Below are positions 53,491 through 61,111 of a DNA stretch of 64,000 bases, one piece after another. A model generated the notes under the pieces. It made no database searches. It saw nothing but the letters and a program-made list of their open reading frames with translations, and was not told the DNA's origin. Each line of letters opens with the position of its first letter. Within the stretch, counting starts at the first letter, position 1. Location of the stretch: positions 496,001 to 560,000 of the forward strand of contig JALNYZ010000001.1 of NCBI GenBank assembly GCA_023229575.1, written 5' to 3'. The DNA is from Prolixibacteraceae bacterium. Its GTDB lineage: Bacteria; Bacteroidota; Bacteroidia; Bacteroidales; Prolixibacteraceae. The translations under genes and the position numbers were made by a program.

Positions 53491-54822
53491 ATGAGTAAAA
53501 TAGGATTGGTTCTCACAAGAGAATATAGTACACGAGTCAGGAAAAAATCATTCATTATCATGACTATCCTGATGCCGGCTTTGATGGCCGCACTGTTTAT
53601 CCTTCCTGCCTACTTCATGTCGCAGGATGACACCAAAATCAGGACAATCGCCGTCTATGACGGTTCAACCATTTTGTTGGGACAACTTGAGAGTAATGAC
53701 TATACCAAGTACAAATTCATCCCCGAGGATGAGTACAACAAAATCAAGGACGACCTCAAAGCAACAGACTTTTACGCCATGCTGGTGATCCAGCCCAATG
53801 TACTGACTACACAAACTGTGCAACTTATTTCAACCAGCAACATCCCTTTTGACCTCAAAAACCAGATTCAGAATAAAATCAGGTCTGTGATCGAGAAGGA
53901 GAAAATGGCTGAAGTGGTCAAACAAACAGCTATTCCTGACCTTGAAGCCCGGATCGCCGCCACAAAAACCAAAATCAGTGTTAATACGATCAAACTGGGC
54001 GAGAGTGGAGAAGCCAAGAAAAGTTCAACTGAGATAGGAATGATCCTTGGATATATATTTGGATTTGTGATCTACATGTTCATCCTTTTGTATGGTCAGA
54101 TGGTGATGCAGGGAGTCATGGAAGAGAAACAAAGCCGGATCGTCGAGGTAATCATCTCAAGCGTCAAACCATTCGAACTGATGATGGGCAAGATCATTGG
54201 CATCGCCATGGTTGGTCTGACACAGCTGGCCATTTGGATTATCCTTGGTATTGCCATTATTGCGGGGGCCAAGGGTATGATGCCCGCAGCGCAGCATGCA
54301 GGAACAGCTCAGGAGATCATGGCCCAGGCGCAAGTGGCAAACCAGGCACCAGCTCAACTGGATAAAATGCAGGATATTCTTTCCATGCTTGGATCTGTGA
54401 ACTTTCCGCTTATCATCGGATGTTTCATCTTTTTCTTCATAGGAGGTTATCTGCTTTACAGCTCCATGTTTGCAGCTGTCGGCTCAGCCGTTGATGCGAT
54501 GGAGGATGCACAACAATTTATGATGCCTATTATGATGCCCATTATCCTGGCCATCCTGGTGATGATGAGCGCCATAAAAAATCCCGAAGGGTCAACTGCC
54601 TTCTGGTTCAGCATCATCCCATTTACATCGCCGGTGGTGATGATGGCGAGAATACCATTTGGGGTTCCGGCCTGGCAACTGGCACTCTCGATGCTGGTGC
54701 TGGTAATTACCTTTGTCGGTATGGTTTGGGCTGCCGGCAAAATATACAGAACAGGTATTTTAATGTACGGCAAAAAAGCATCCTGGAAAGAATTGGGCAA
54801 ATGGCTGACCTACAAATCATAA
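53491..54822 (+). CDS. ABC-2 type transporter permease (NatB-like)
   Basis: 443 residues. A first TM helix (MTILMPALMAALFILPAYFM), a large extracytoplasmic domain to residue about 180, then five more TM helices from GMILGYIFGFVIYMFILLYG. EEKQSRIVEVIISSVKPFEL is the conserved cytoplasmic coupling segment. Partner of the preceding ATPase. Its end overlaps the next start by 22 bp. Confidence 0.86.
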   Translation: MSKIGLVLTREYSTRVRKKSFIIMTILMPALMAALFILPAYFMSQDDTKIRTIAVYDGSTILLGQLESNDYTKYKFIPEDEYNKIKDDLKATDFYAMLVIQPNVLTTQTVQLISTSNIPFDLKNQIQNKIRSVIEKEKMAEVVKQTAIPDLEARIAATKTKISVNTIKLGESGEAKKSSTEIGMILGYIFGFVIYMFILLYGQMVMQGVMEEKQSRIVEVIISSVKPFELMMGKIIGIAMVGLTQLAIWIILGIAIIAGAKGMMPAAQHAGTAQEIMAQAQVANQAPAQLDKMQDILSMLGSVNFPLIIGCFIFFFIGGYLLYSSMFAAVGSAVDAMEDAQQFMMPIMMPIILAILVMMSAIKNPEGSTAFWFSIIPFTSPVVMMARIPFGVPAWQLALSMLVLVITFVGMVWAAGKIYRTGILMYGKKASWKELGKWLTYKS

Positions 54823-55742
54823 ATGCCGTAATCGACTTAGGTACCAATACCTGCAACCTGCTGATTGCCGAATGTTTTGAGTCAGGAACCTTCAGGGTAC
54901 TGCATGAAGAGCGGATAGCAGTCAAGATGGGACGCGGTGGTATCCACAAAGAAAAATTGCTTCCCGAAGCAATGGAGAGAGGGTTAAAAGCCCTCTCTCT
55001 TCATGAAAAAAGCATACGAAAATTTGGAGCATCCCGGGTACGGGTAATTGGCACTTCTGCCATCCGCGGTGCGGCCAACAGGGATGAATTTTCGCAGATG
55101 GTGCTGCAACAGTTTGGCTGGAATCTCGAGGTGATCGATGGTAGCAGAGAGGCTGGTTACATTTTCAGGGGAACAGTAAATTCACTGCCACCTTTGCGTG
55201 AGAAATACCTGGTTCTGGACATTGGTGGTGGCAGCAACGAATTCATCCTGGCTGAAGGCGAGCATATCATCTGGAAGAAAAGTTTCAACATAGGTATTGC
55301 CAGGGTTCTTGAACTCTTTCCAATGACTGACCCGCCTACCCTACCGGAGATTGGTGAGGTTGAAAAATGGTTCCAAAGTCATCTGGAAGATCTGGATAAG
55401 ATTTGCAGACAGCACCAACCACGGATTTTAGTTGGATGTTCAGGCGCTTTTGACACCCTGATGGACATACTGGAGGCAAAAGTCCCCGATGCAACCATTC
55501 GAAAGTCGTCAGTTTTCCCATTGGATGATTTCCGCAGAATTCACAGACAACTGATCTCGGTTGACCGCGAAACCAGAAGCCTAATTCCCGGCGTCTATAA
55601 AAACAGGGTTGAGATGATCATTATCGCAACAATATTTATTAATTTCATCCTCGGCAAGTTGGCAATCCGTGAGTTGATACACACCCATTTCTCACTGAAA
55701 GAGGGGGTGATGTTCGAAATGTGTTCGCCATCAGAGCAATAA
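54801..55742 (+). CDS. Ppx/GppA exopolyphosphatase-family protein
   Basis: 313 residues from the ATG at 54801 (MADLQIINAVIDLGTNTCNL). ASKHA-fold blocks: VIDLGTNTCNLLIAE, IDGSREAGYIFRG, LVLDIGGGSNEFILAEG. Hydrolyses polyphosphate or pppGpp. It lacks the extra C-terminal HD-like domain of E. coli Ppx. Overlap with the permease suggests co-transcription. Confidence 0.85.
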   Translation: MADLQIINAVIDLGTNTCNLLIAECFESGTFRVLHEERIAVKMGRGGIHKEKLLPEAMERGLKALSLHEKSIRKFGASRVRVIGTSAIRGAANRDEFSQMVLQQFGWNLEVIDGSREAGYIFRGTVNSLPPLREKYLVLDIGGGSNEFILAEGEHIIWKKSFNIGIARVLELFPMTDPPTLPEIGEVEKWFQSHLEDLDKICRQHQPRILVGCSGAFDTLMDILEAKVPDATIRKSSVFPLDDFRRIHRQLISVDRETRSLIPGVYKNRVEMIIIATIFINFILGKLAIRELIHTHFSLKEGVMFEMCSPSEQ

Positions 55743-55783
55743 TTTTACCTGATTTGGGTAAACAGCGAAGATTGTTTGTTTTT

Positions 55784-55831
55784 TTTCTTTGCGTCCTTTT
55801 GCGCCGTCCTTCGCGTACTTTGCGTGAAATT
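55784..55831. repeat. Half copy of the CGCAAAG hairpin family
   Basis: TTTCTTTGCGTCC, then GCGTACTTTGCGTGAAATTT: the same as the right arm of 28781-28879. No left arm is present. Confidence 0.6.
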
Positions 55832-55890
55832 TTTAAACTATTTCTATTCCGGAAAATTGTTCCATTGAGAGGAACTAAAAATATTAATGT

Positions 55891-57048
55891 ATGGCATTAA
55901 AAATATTGGTGATCGACGACGAAAGAAGTATCCGCAATACCCTGAAAGACATTCTTGGGTTCGAAGGATACCAGGTCGAACTGGCCGAAAACGGAAAGGA
56001 AGGCATCGACCTGGTTCAAGCTACCGACTTCGACATCATCCTGTGTGACATCAAGATGCCGGAGATGGACGGCCTTGAAGTGTTGGAACAGATCAGGAAG
56101 GTCAAACCTGAATCCACGGTAGTGATGATCAGTGGACACGGCACAATCGAAACAGCCGTTGAAGCCATTAAAAAGGGGGCCTTCGACTTTATCGAGAAAC
56201 CACTGGACCTGAACCGTCTTCTGATTACCTTGCGCAATGCCAGCGACAAAACAGCCCTGGTGAAGGAGACACAAATCCTCAAACAAAAAGTCGGCAAAAA
56301 ATTTGAGATTATCGGCGAATCTGCCTCTATCCGCAAAGTTTTGGAGATGTGCGACAGGGTTGCCCCAACCGAAGCAAAGGTATTGATTACAGGTGCAAAT
56401 GGCACCGGGAAAGAGCTGATCGCCCACCGATTGCTTGAATTGTCGCCCAGGGCAGAATTCCCGTTTGTGGAAGTAAACTGCGCAGCCATACCTTCCGAAC
56501 TAATTGAAAGCGAACTATTTGGACACGAGAAAGGGGCATTTACATCCGCCATCAAACAGCGGAAAGGGAAATTCGAACAGGCTGATGGCGGAACGATCTT
56601 CCTGGATGAAATCGGCGATATGAGCCTCTCTGCACAGGCCAAAGTTCTCAGGGCCTTGCAGGAGAATATCATCACGCGGGTGGGCAGTGACAAACCTGTA
56701 GTGGTGAACGTGCGCGTGCTGGCTGCTACCAATAAAGATTTGCAGGAGGAGATTAAAAATGGCAGCTTCAGGGAAGACCTTTACCACCGGCTCAGTGTTA
56801 TTCTTATTCATGTGCCCTCGCTGGATCAGCGCAAGGAGGATATCCCTCTGCTGGCCAACTATTTCATTGTCCAGCTCTGCGCTGAATATGGCCAGCCGGC
56901 AAAAGAGATTACTCCAGAAGCGCTTGAAATGCTTGCTAATAAATCCTGGAGTGGAAATATCCGCGAATTCCGCAATGTGATCGAGAGACTGATTATTCTG
57001 GGAGGAAAGACGATTACGGAGGAGGATATTGTTAGCTTCGTTGGATAA
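55891..57048 (+). CDS. Sigma-54 activator, response-regulator type, without DNA-binding domain
   Basis: 385 residues. Receiver domain 1-120 with VIDDERS and phospho-Asp in ILCDIKMPEMDG. AAA+ domain 140-380: Walker A ITGANGTGKELIA, EKGAFTSAIKQRKGKFEQAD (GAFTSA in place of GAFTGA), Walker B GGTIFLDEIGDM, and REDLYHRLSV. The protein ends in WSGNIREFRNVIERLIILGG plus 16 residues, so the Fis-type HTH is missing. It may act from solution or with a partner. No histidine kinase gene is adjacent. Confidence 0.86.
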   Translation: MALKILVIDDERSIRNTLKDILGFEGYQVELAENGKEGIDLVQATDFDIILCDIKMPEMDGLEVLEQIRKVKPESTVVMISGHGTIETAVEAIKKGAFDFIEKPLDLNRLLITLRNASDKTALVKETQILKQKVGKKFEIIGESASIRKVLEMCDRVAPTEAKVLITGANGTGKELIAHRLLELSPRAEFPFVEVNCAAIPSELIESELFGHEKGAFTSAIKQRKGKFEQADGGTIFLDEIGDMSLSAQAKVLRALQENIITRVGSDKPVVVNVRVLAATNKDLQEEIKNGSFREDLYHRLSVILIHVPSLDQRKEDIPLLANYFIVQLCAEYGQPAKEITPEALEMLANKSWSGNIREFRNVIERLIILGGKTITEEDIVSFVG

Positions 57049-57090
57049 GTGACTAAAGTGACTAGAGTGACTAAAGTTAATAAAGTACTT
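57049..57090. repeat. Half copy of the nonamer element
   Basis: GTGACTAAA GTGACTAGA, then GTGACTAAA GTTAATAAA, starting on the base after the stop codon. Only one arm is seen. Confidence 0.75.
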
Positions 57091-57209
57091 GCGGTCATTT
57101 ATTGTTTGTGTCCTTTGTGAAGCACTTTGTGACCTTTGTGGTTAAATTTTTCGCCGCAAAGATCAGAAAGTGCTTCATTAAAGGTCTTAAAGCCATTTTT
57201 AATCTTAAG

Positions 57210-58139
57210 TCAGGGGACTACAATATTCAGCGACATCGGATCTATTGAAATTCTTATGGGTTCGTTGTTTTTGACAGGTTCGCCATCAACATGATAATTG
57301 AGGTTCTTCCCATTGATAACAAGGGTTTCCGTCTTGAAATAGGTACAAACAGGCGACTTGTGTATTGTTTTGCTAAACAACCTGATGCCTAATCCCAAGG
57401 CCCCAAAGAAACCAAAAGGCTTCAGTGCGCAAAAATCGAGGACTCCGTCCGTCACACTTGCCAACGGGGCAATGAAGGCATTGTTGCCATATTGCGAAGT
57501 GTTGGCCAATGTCAGCACGAAGGCGGTATGGCTTTCAGTAACCCCATTCATCTCCACCATATAGGTCTCAGGTTTGTAGCTAAAAAACTCCCTCATGGTA
57601 GCTTTGAAATAGGGAATAGGTCCCCTGCTGGTAGCTTTTGCGAAACACCTTGCTATGTGGTCATCGAAACCCAATCCGCAAACGTTCATAAATCGGCGGT
57701 CATTGGCTAAACCAGTGTCAATCTTAATGGTATGACCATTCAAAAGTTGTGAGATAGCGGTTGCCGGTTTCATCGAGATGCCGAGTTCGCGCCCCAGGGC
57801 ATTCCCTGAACCTGCCGGGATTAAGCCCATGGTTCCTGTGGTACCTGCTAACGCGGAAGCCACTTCATTCATTGTCCCATCGCCTCCCACGGCTACAAAA
57901 ACATCAAATTTCTCAAATTTCTTCAGAATGATCTTTTTGGCATCACCCGGACTGCGTGTGAAGAGAATTTTGAACTTCACACCCTTCTCGTTACAGGCAT
58001 TGGCAATCATTTGCAGGAAATCCCTTCTGCCCCCAACACCGGCTATCGGGTTAAGTATAAACAGATACCGCAGGATCTTTACCTCGCTTTTCTTGGGAAT
58101 TGCCATCTTGTGTTTTTCTTGTTTACTTTTCAAACCCAT
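57210..58139 (-). CDS. Diacylglycerol/lipid kinase family protein
   Basis: 309 residues. Catalytic motif VFVAVGGDGTMNEVASALAG; ILNPIAGVGGR and LIPAGSGNALGREL are the other nucleotide-binding loops. Phosphorylates diacylglycerol or a related lipid (YegS/DgkB type). Starts at 58139 or at the ATG 58106 (MAIPKKSEVK); I cannot decide. A TATCTTTG -7 box is at 58174-58181. Confidence 0.85.
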   Translation of the reverse strand: MGLKSKQEKHKMAIPKKSEVKILRYLFILNPIAGVGGRRDFLQMIANACNEKGVKFKILFTRSPGDAKKIILKKFEKFDVFVAVGGDGTMNEVASALAGTTGTMGLIPAGSGNALGRELGISMKPATAISQLLNGHTIKIDTGLANDRRFMNVCGLGFDDHIARCFAKATSRGPIPYFKATMREFFSYKPETYMVEMNGVTESHTAFVLTLANTSQYGNNAFIAPLASVTDGVLDFCALKPFGFFGALGLGIRLFSKTIHKSPVCTYFKTETLVINGKNLNYHVDGEPVKNNEPIRISIDPMSLNIVVP

Positions 58140-58173
58140 GCCACTAAAGGTCGTTTCAGGTTATAATCATCAA

Positions 58174-58181
58174 CAAAGATA
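58174..58181 (-). promoter_or_regulatory. -7 element TATCTTTG before the lipid kinase
   Basis: A full match to TAnnTTTG on the minus strand, 34 bp from the first possible start. Confidence 0.45.
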
Positions 58182-58385
58182 ATTCACGAAGCCCAACTTA
58201 AAATTTTTTACCTGAAAAAATAACTTTTTTTTAATTGTTCGCAAAAATAAATTAAAACATAATAAACTATTTAGTACATAATCAATAACCATATTCCTTA
58301 TTATCTGACAATTAGACCAGATAAGTTATCAACAATTGTTAATAACCACAGTTCAAATAAGGTTTGTAGAAAAGTGCAAAAAAAG

Positions 58386-58417
58386 TTGCAAAACGGGTAT
58401 TTGATGTTGTATATTTG
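58386..58417 (+). promoter_or_regulatory. Promoter of the structured RNA
   Basis: TTG at 58386-58388, a 21-bp spacer, TATATTTG at 58410-58417. No coding sequence follows within range; the next feature is the RNA below. It predicts a start near 58424. Confidence 0.65.
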
Positions 58418-58423
58418 ATACAT

Positions 58424-59048
58424 CAGGTCAGCCATAAAGGGTCACCCAAAAATGGTGGAAGCGGCCAAAAGTTCTTAATTGAGCTGGAGGACAAATCGAA
58501 CGGATCGCAAGATCTGCACCACGGACGGGTCGGAGTTCAGGATCACAAGGAGCAATCCGATGTTATCCGGGCCACCAAAAAGTGCTGAGTGTTCTTATCC
58601 ATGTTGAAGCTTTGGAAACGCAACCCAAGCGCAAGTTTCGGGCGTGCATCCAACGGCCGGCAGGAAAAAGGCACAACGTTCTTCAGGTAGTTGAAGCCAA
58701 AGGCGAAACACGGAGAGAGGCGCAAGTCTCACGAAGTTTTCGAAGGAAACCAAAGTCGCAGGACGGCGGAAGTACCCGGAAAGCCGCTACATCGCAAGAT
58801 GGAAGAGCCGGAAGGGCCGGAAGCAACTCCCTCAAAGAAGAGATCCGCAAGGATTTCGAATGGAGAGCCGGAAATTACAGCTGTAACAGGTTGTAACGGA
58901 AGGTATGGGTCGGACAGCAGAAAACAAAGCGCAAGCACCGTCGAAGCAAGAAGGCCAACCGCAATAACCGTAGCCTGGCACCATGGCAAGTTCGCTTGTC
59001 AGGTAGGATGGGGACAAATTCAAAAGATTTGTTCCCATTTGTGTTTTT
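58424..59048 (+). ncRNA. Candidate structured non-coding RNA, about 620 nt
   Basis: Between a full promoter and an intrinsic terminator lie 600 bases that are clearly richer in G and purines than the flanking AT-rich DNA. Hairpins closed by tetraloops occur throughout: CGGATC-GCAA-GATCTG (58501-58516), CCCAAGC-GCAA-GTTT with GGG (58624-58642), GAGGC-GCAA-GTCTC (58717-58730), CATC-GCAA-GATG (58790-58801), AGATCC-GCAA-GGATTT (58841-58856) and GGCAAG-TTCG-CTTGTC (58985-59000). Open frames across it give low-complexity charged peptides with no recognisable domain. It does not show RNase P, tmRNA, SRP or 6S signatures that I know. I cannot assign it to a family. Confidence 0.6.
59010..59047 (+). 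terminator. Terminator of the structured RNA
   Basis: GGGGACAAAT pairs with ATTTGTTCCC (one G-U), loop TCAAAAG, followed by ATTTGTGTTTTT. A further GC-rich hairpin, GCCGCC...GGCGGC, is at 59065-59082. Confidence 0.7.
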
Positions 59049-59167
59049 AGCCTATTCCTGTACAGCCGCCTGGCCGGGCGGCTCCTTCCCGGATCAAATA
59101 AAGAATTTCCGTTGACTGTTTTATTGGCATCAGCTACTGACGACTACAATCATATGTGATTATACTA

Positions 59168-59198
59168 TTGATATATATAAAATAATACACTACATTTG
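59168..59198 (+). promoter_or_regulatory. hipBA promoter
   Basis: TTG at 59168-59170, a 20-bp spacer, TACATTTG at 59191-59198. The perfect palindrome TATAGATATATCTATA at 59207-59222 sits at the predicted start of transcription. Confidence 0.65.
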
Positions 59199-59206
59199 CA
59201 TAATAT

Positions 59207-59222
59207 TATAGATATATCTATA
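59207..59222. promoter_or_regulatory. Possible HipB operator, 16-bp palindrome
   Basis: TATAGATATATCTATA is a perfect palindrome immediately after the -7 box and 19 bp before the hipB ATG, the place expected for autorepression. Confidence 0.5.
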
Positions 59223-59240
59223 TTTAACAAAATTCTAAGC

Positions 59241-59537
59241 ATGTATAATGAACTATACGAACAATCGGGCAGTGATATTATCCGAAAGTTAGGGAGAAAT
59301 TACGGTAACTATCGTAAAAGGATGGGATATACTCAAAAGGAAGTAGCCGAGAAATCAGGATTGAGTGTATTTACAATTAGTTCTTTTGAGAATGGATCTT
59401 CCACCGGGGTTACATTGGCTTCGTTTATCAAACTGCTGCGAGCGATCGATAGTCTCGACGAAATTGAGAAACTGTTGCCTGAACTGCCCGAAAGTCCTCG
59501 TGCATTATTTAAGAAACAGCGGAAAGAAAGGAAATAA
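59241..59537 (+). CDS. hipB: HipB-type XRE antitoxin
   Basis: 98 residues from the ATG at 59241. HTH_3 in RKRMGYTQKEVAEKSGLSVF with TISSFENG; KLLRAIDSLDEIEKLLPELP follows as in HipB relatives. Its stop overlaps the hipA start (TAATG). Represses the operon and neutralises the kinase. Confidence 0.86.
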   Translation: MYNELYEQSGSDIIRKLGRNYGNYRKRMGYTQKEVAEKSGLSVFTISSFENGSSTGVTLASFIKLLRAIDSLDEIEKLLPELPESPRALFKKQRKERK

Positions 59538-60790
59538 TGGAAACGAATGTAGTAATGGTAAAGTTATGGGGGATGCCGGTTGGGTATCTTTCATGGGATA
59601 AAAAATCGGAGGTGGCTTTTTTTGAATATGAACCGAAGTTCCTGGAAAGAGGTTTGGATATTGCTCCTCTGACGATGTCCGTCAATTCCCCACGCAGCAG
59701 GAAGCATATACCCTGGTCTGGGGACAAAGATAAATTATACATGGGACTTCCACCGATGATTGCAGATTCGCTACCCGACAAATGGGGGCATTCACTTTAC
59801 AGAGCTTGGCTCCGTGATAATCATATTTCTGTCAAAAATGTAAGTCCGGTGGATCATCTTTCCTTTATTGGAAGTCGTGCGATGGGGGCGCTTGAATATG
59901 AACCGGCTCAAAAATTAGGCGACGACTCCGTTTTTTCGGTAGAAGTGGAGCATCTGTATGAATTTGCTAAACAAGTATTGAATGATAGGGAAACTACAGT
60001 ATTAAATGCTGAAAACTCTATTTTGTGGCAAGATTTAATCAAAATCAGTTCGTCTCCGGGAGGCAAACGACCAAAAGCAATTGTTGCAGTATATAGGGCT
60101 ACCGGAGAGGTAATATCAGGACAGGGAAATATTCCTGAAGGTTTTGAACATTTTATTCTTAAATATGATGATAATTCATCGTATCCTTTTGCTAAGTTAG
60201 AATATGTTTATTATCAGATGGCTTTGGATGCAGGTATTAGCATGATGCCGTCCGAAATGCGTTCATATGGAAATGTCGCCCATTTTCTTACACATCGGTT
60301 TGACCGTGTTGGTAATGACCGTATACATACACAAACATTTGCTGCTATGTCCCCGGGCGGTGATAGTTATGAGGATTTATTTGCAGTCATACGCAGGCTT
60401 AACTTGCCTTACCTGGACAGTCGCCAACAATATCTACGGATGGTGTTTAATGTACTTGCCCGTAATGTGGATGACCATTCGAAAAACTTCAGTTTCTGTA
60501 TGACGCCCGATGGCACATGGCATTTATCCCCAGCCTATGATTTGACTTATGGTGTTGATCTTTCTGCGCCTGCATTTTTAAACAGGCATTCAATTACCAT
60601 CAACGGCAAAAATGAACATATAATGCGCAAAGATTTGGAAGCAGTAGCTCAGCAAAATGATATTCAGGATTATAAGTCACTAATTGATGCTGTTAGCAAT
60701 GCCGTAAATAAATTCAGGGAATATGCAACGGAATTGGAAATCGACCAACAGTTAATTGATCGTATTGAATCTGATTTTGTTAGAGTATGA
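59537..60790 (+). CDS. hipA: HipA-type serine/threonine kinase toxin
   Basis: 417 residues. N-terminal couple_hipA region (VKLWGMPVGYLSW), then the kinase with SSPGGKRPKAIVAV, VFNVLARNVDDHSKNFSF (catalytic Asp) and LSPAYDLTYGV (metal-binding Asp, DFG-like). HipA phosphorylates glutamyl-tRNA synthetase in E. coli; the target of this family branch may differ. Toxin of the module. Confidence 0.88.
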   Translation: METNVVMVKLWGMPVGYLSWDKKSEVAFFEYEPKFLERGLDIAPLTMSVNSPRSRKHIPWSGDKDKLYMGLPPMIADSLPDKWGHSLYRAWLRDNHISVKNVSPVDHLSFIGSRAMGALEYEPAQKLGDDSVFSVEVEHLYEFAKQVLNDRETTVLNAENSILWQDLIKISSSPGGKRPKAIVAVYRATGEVISGQGNIPEGFEHFILKYDDNSSYPFAKLEYVYYQMALDAGISMMPSEMRSYGNVAHFLTHRFDRVGNDRIHTQTFAAMSPGGDSYEDLFAVIRRLNLPYLDSRQQYLRMVFNVLARNVDDHSKNFSFCMTPDGTWHLSPAYDLTYGVDLSAPAFLNRHSITINGKNEHIMRKDLEAVAQQNDIQDYKSLIDAVSNAVNKFREYATELEIDQQLIDRIESDFVRV

Positions 60791-61111
60791 TTTTAAATCC
60801 AACTAATTGTTTCCCATATGTGCATTTTAATATTGTACACTATTGTATTTTAGCAATATACACTATCAGTTCTATAATTATCAACTCTCACCAATTAGGC
60901 TCAGAATTTTTTCATTGGAGTTACAATTTAGAAAAATTGCCCTTTCACGCATTACAGGGATCAACCAGCGCCAGCGGTAGCGTTATGCCTCGGGGATGCA
61001 CAAACCACGACTGGCACAACGCTAAAGAATTGAAAATATTTGCGAATTTTGAGAACTACTTATTAATCCTTCAAGTATATTTGAAATTCGAAAAAAAATC
61101 AAAATCGAAAT
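60791..61111. other. Intergenic region with an inverted repeat
   Basis: An open frame through it overlaps the helicase start, is not convincing, and has no domain. TAGCGTTATGCC (60978-60989) and GGCACAACGCTA (61013-61024) form a 12-bp inverted repeat with one mismatch. TATATTTG at 61076-61083 is a full -7 match 28 bp before the helicase. Confidence 0.5.
61076..61083 (+). promoter_or_regulatory. -7 element TATATTTG before the helicase
   Basis: Full match to TAnnTTTG; a TTTG at 61048-61051 is 24 bp upstream, slightly too far for the usual spacing. Confidence 0.45.

Noticed and set aside
58200..58380. Possible replication origin (AT-rich, TTATCAACA-like words)
   Set aside because: Only imperfect DnaA-like words, no cluster, no dnaA/dnaN neighbour.
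58582..59050. Two overlapping plus-strand ORFs of about 104 and 119 codons
   Set aside because: Low-complexity charged products with no domain, sitting inside hairpin-rich sequence that has its own promoter and terminator; better explained as non-coding RNA.
60978..61024. Possible integron attC site (TAGCGTT...AACGCTA)
   Set aside because: Core sites are in the wrong orientation for RYYYAAC/GTTRRRY and no integrase or cassette array is near.
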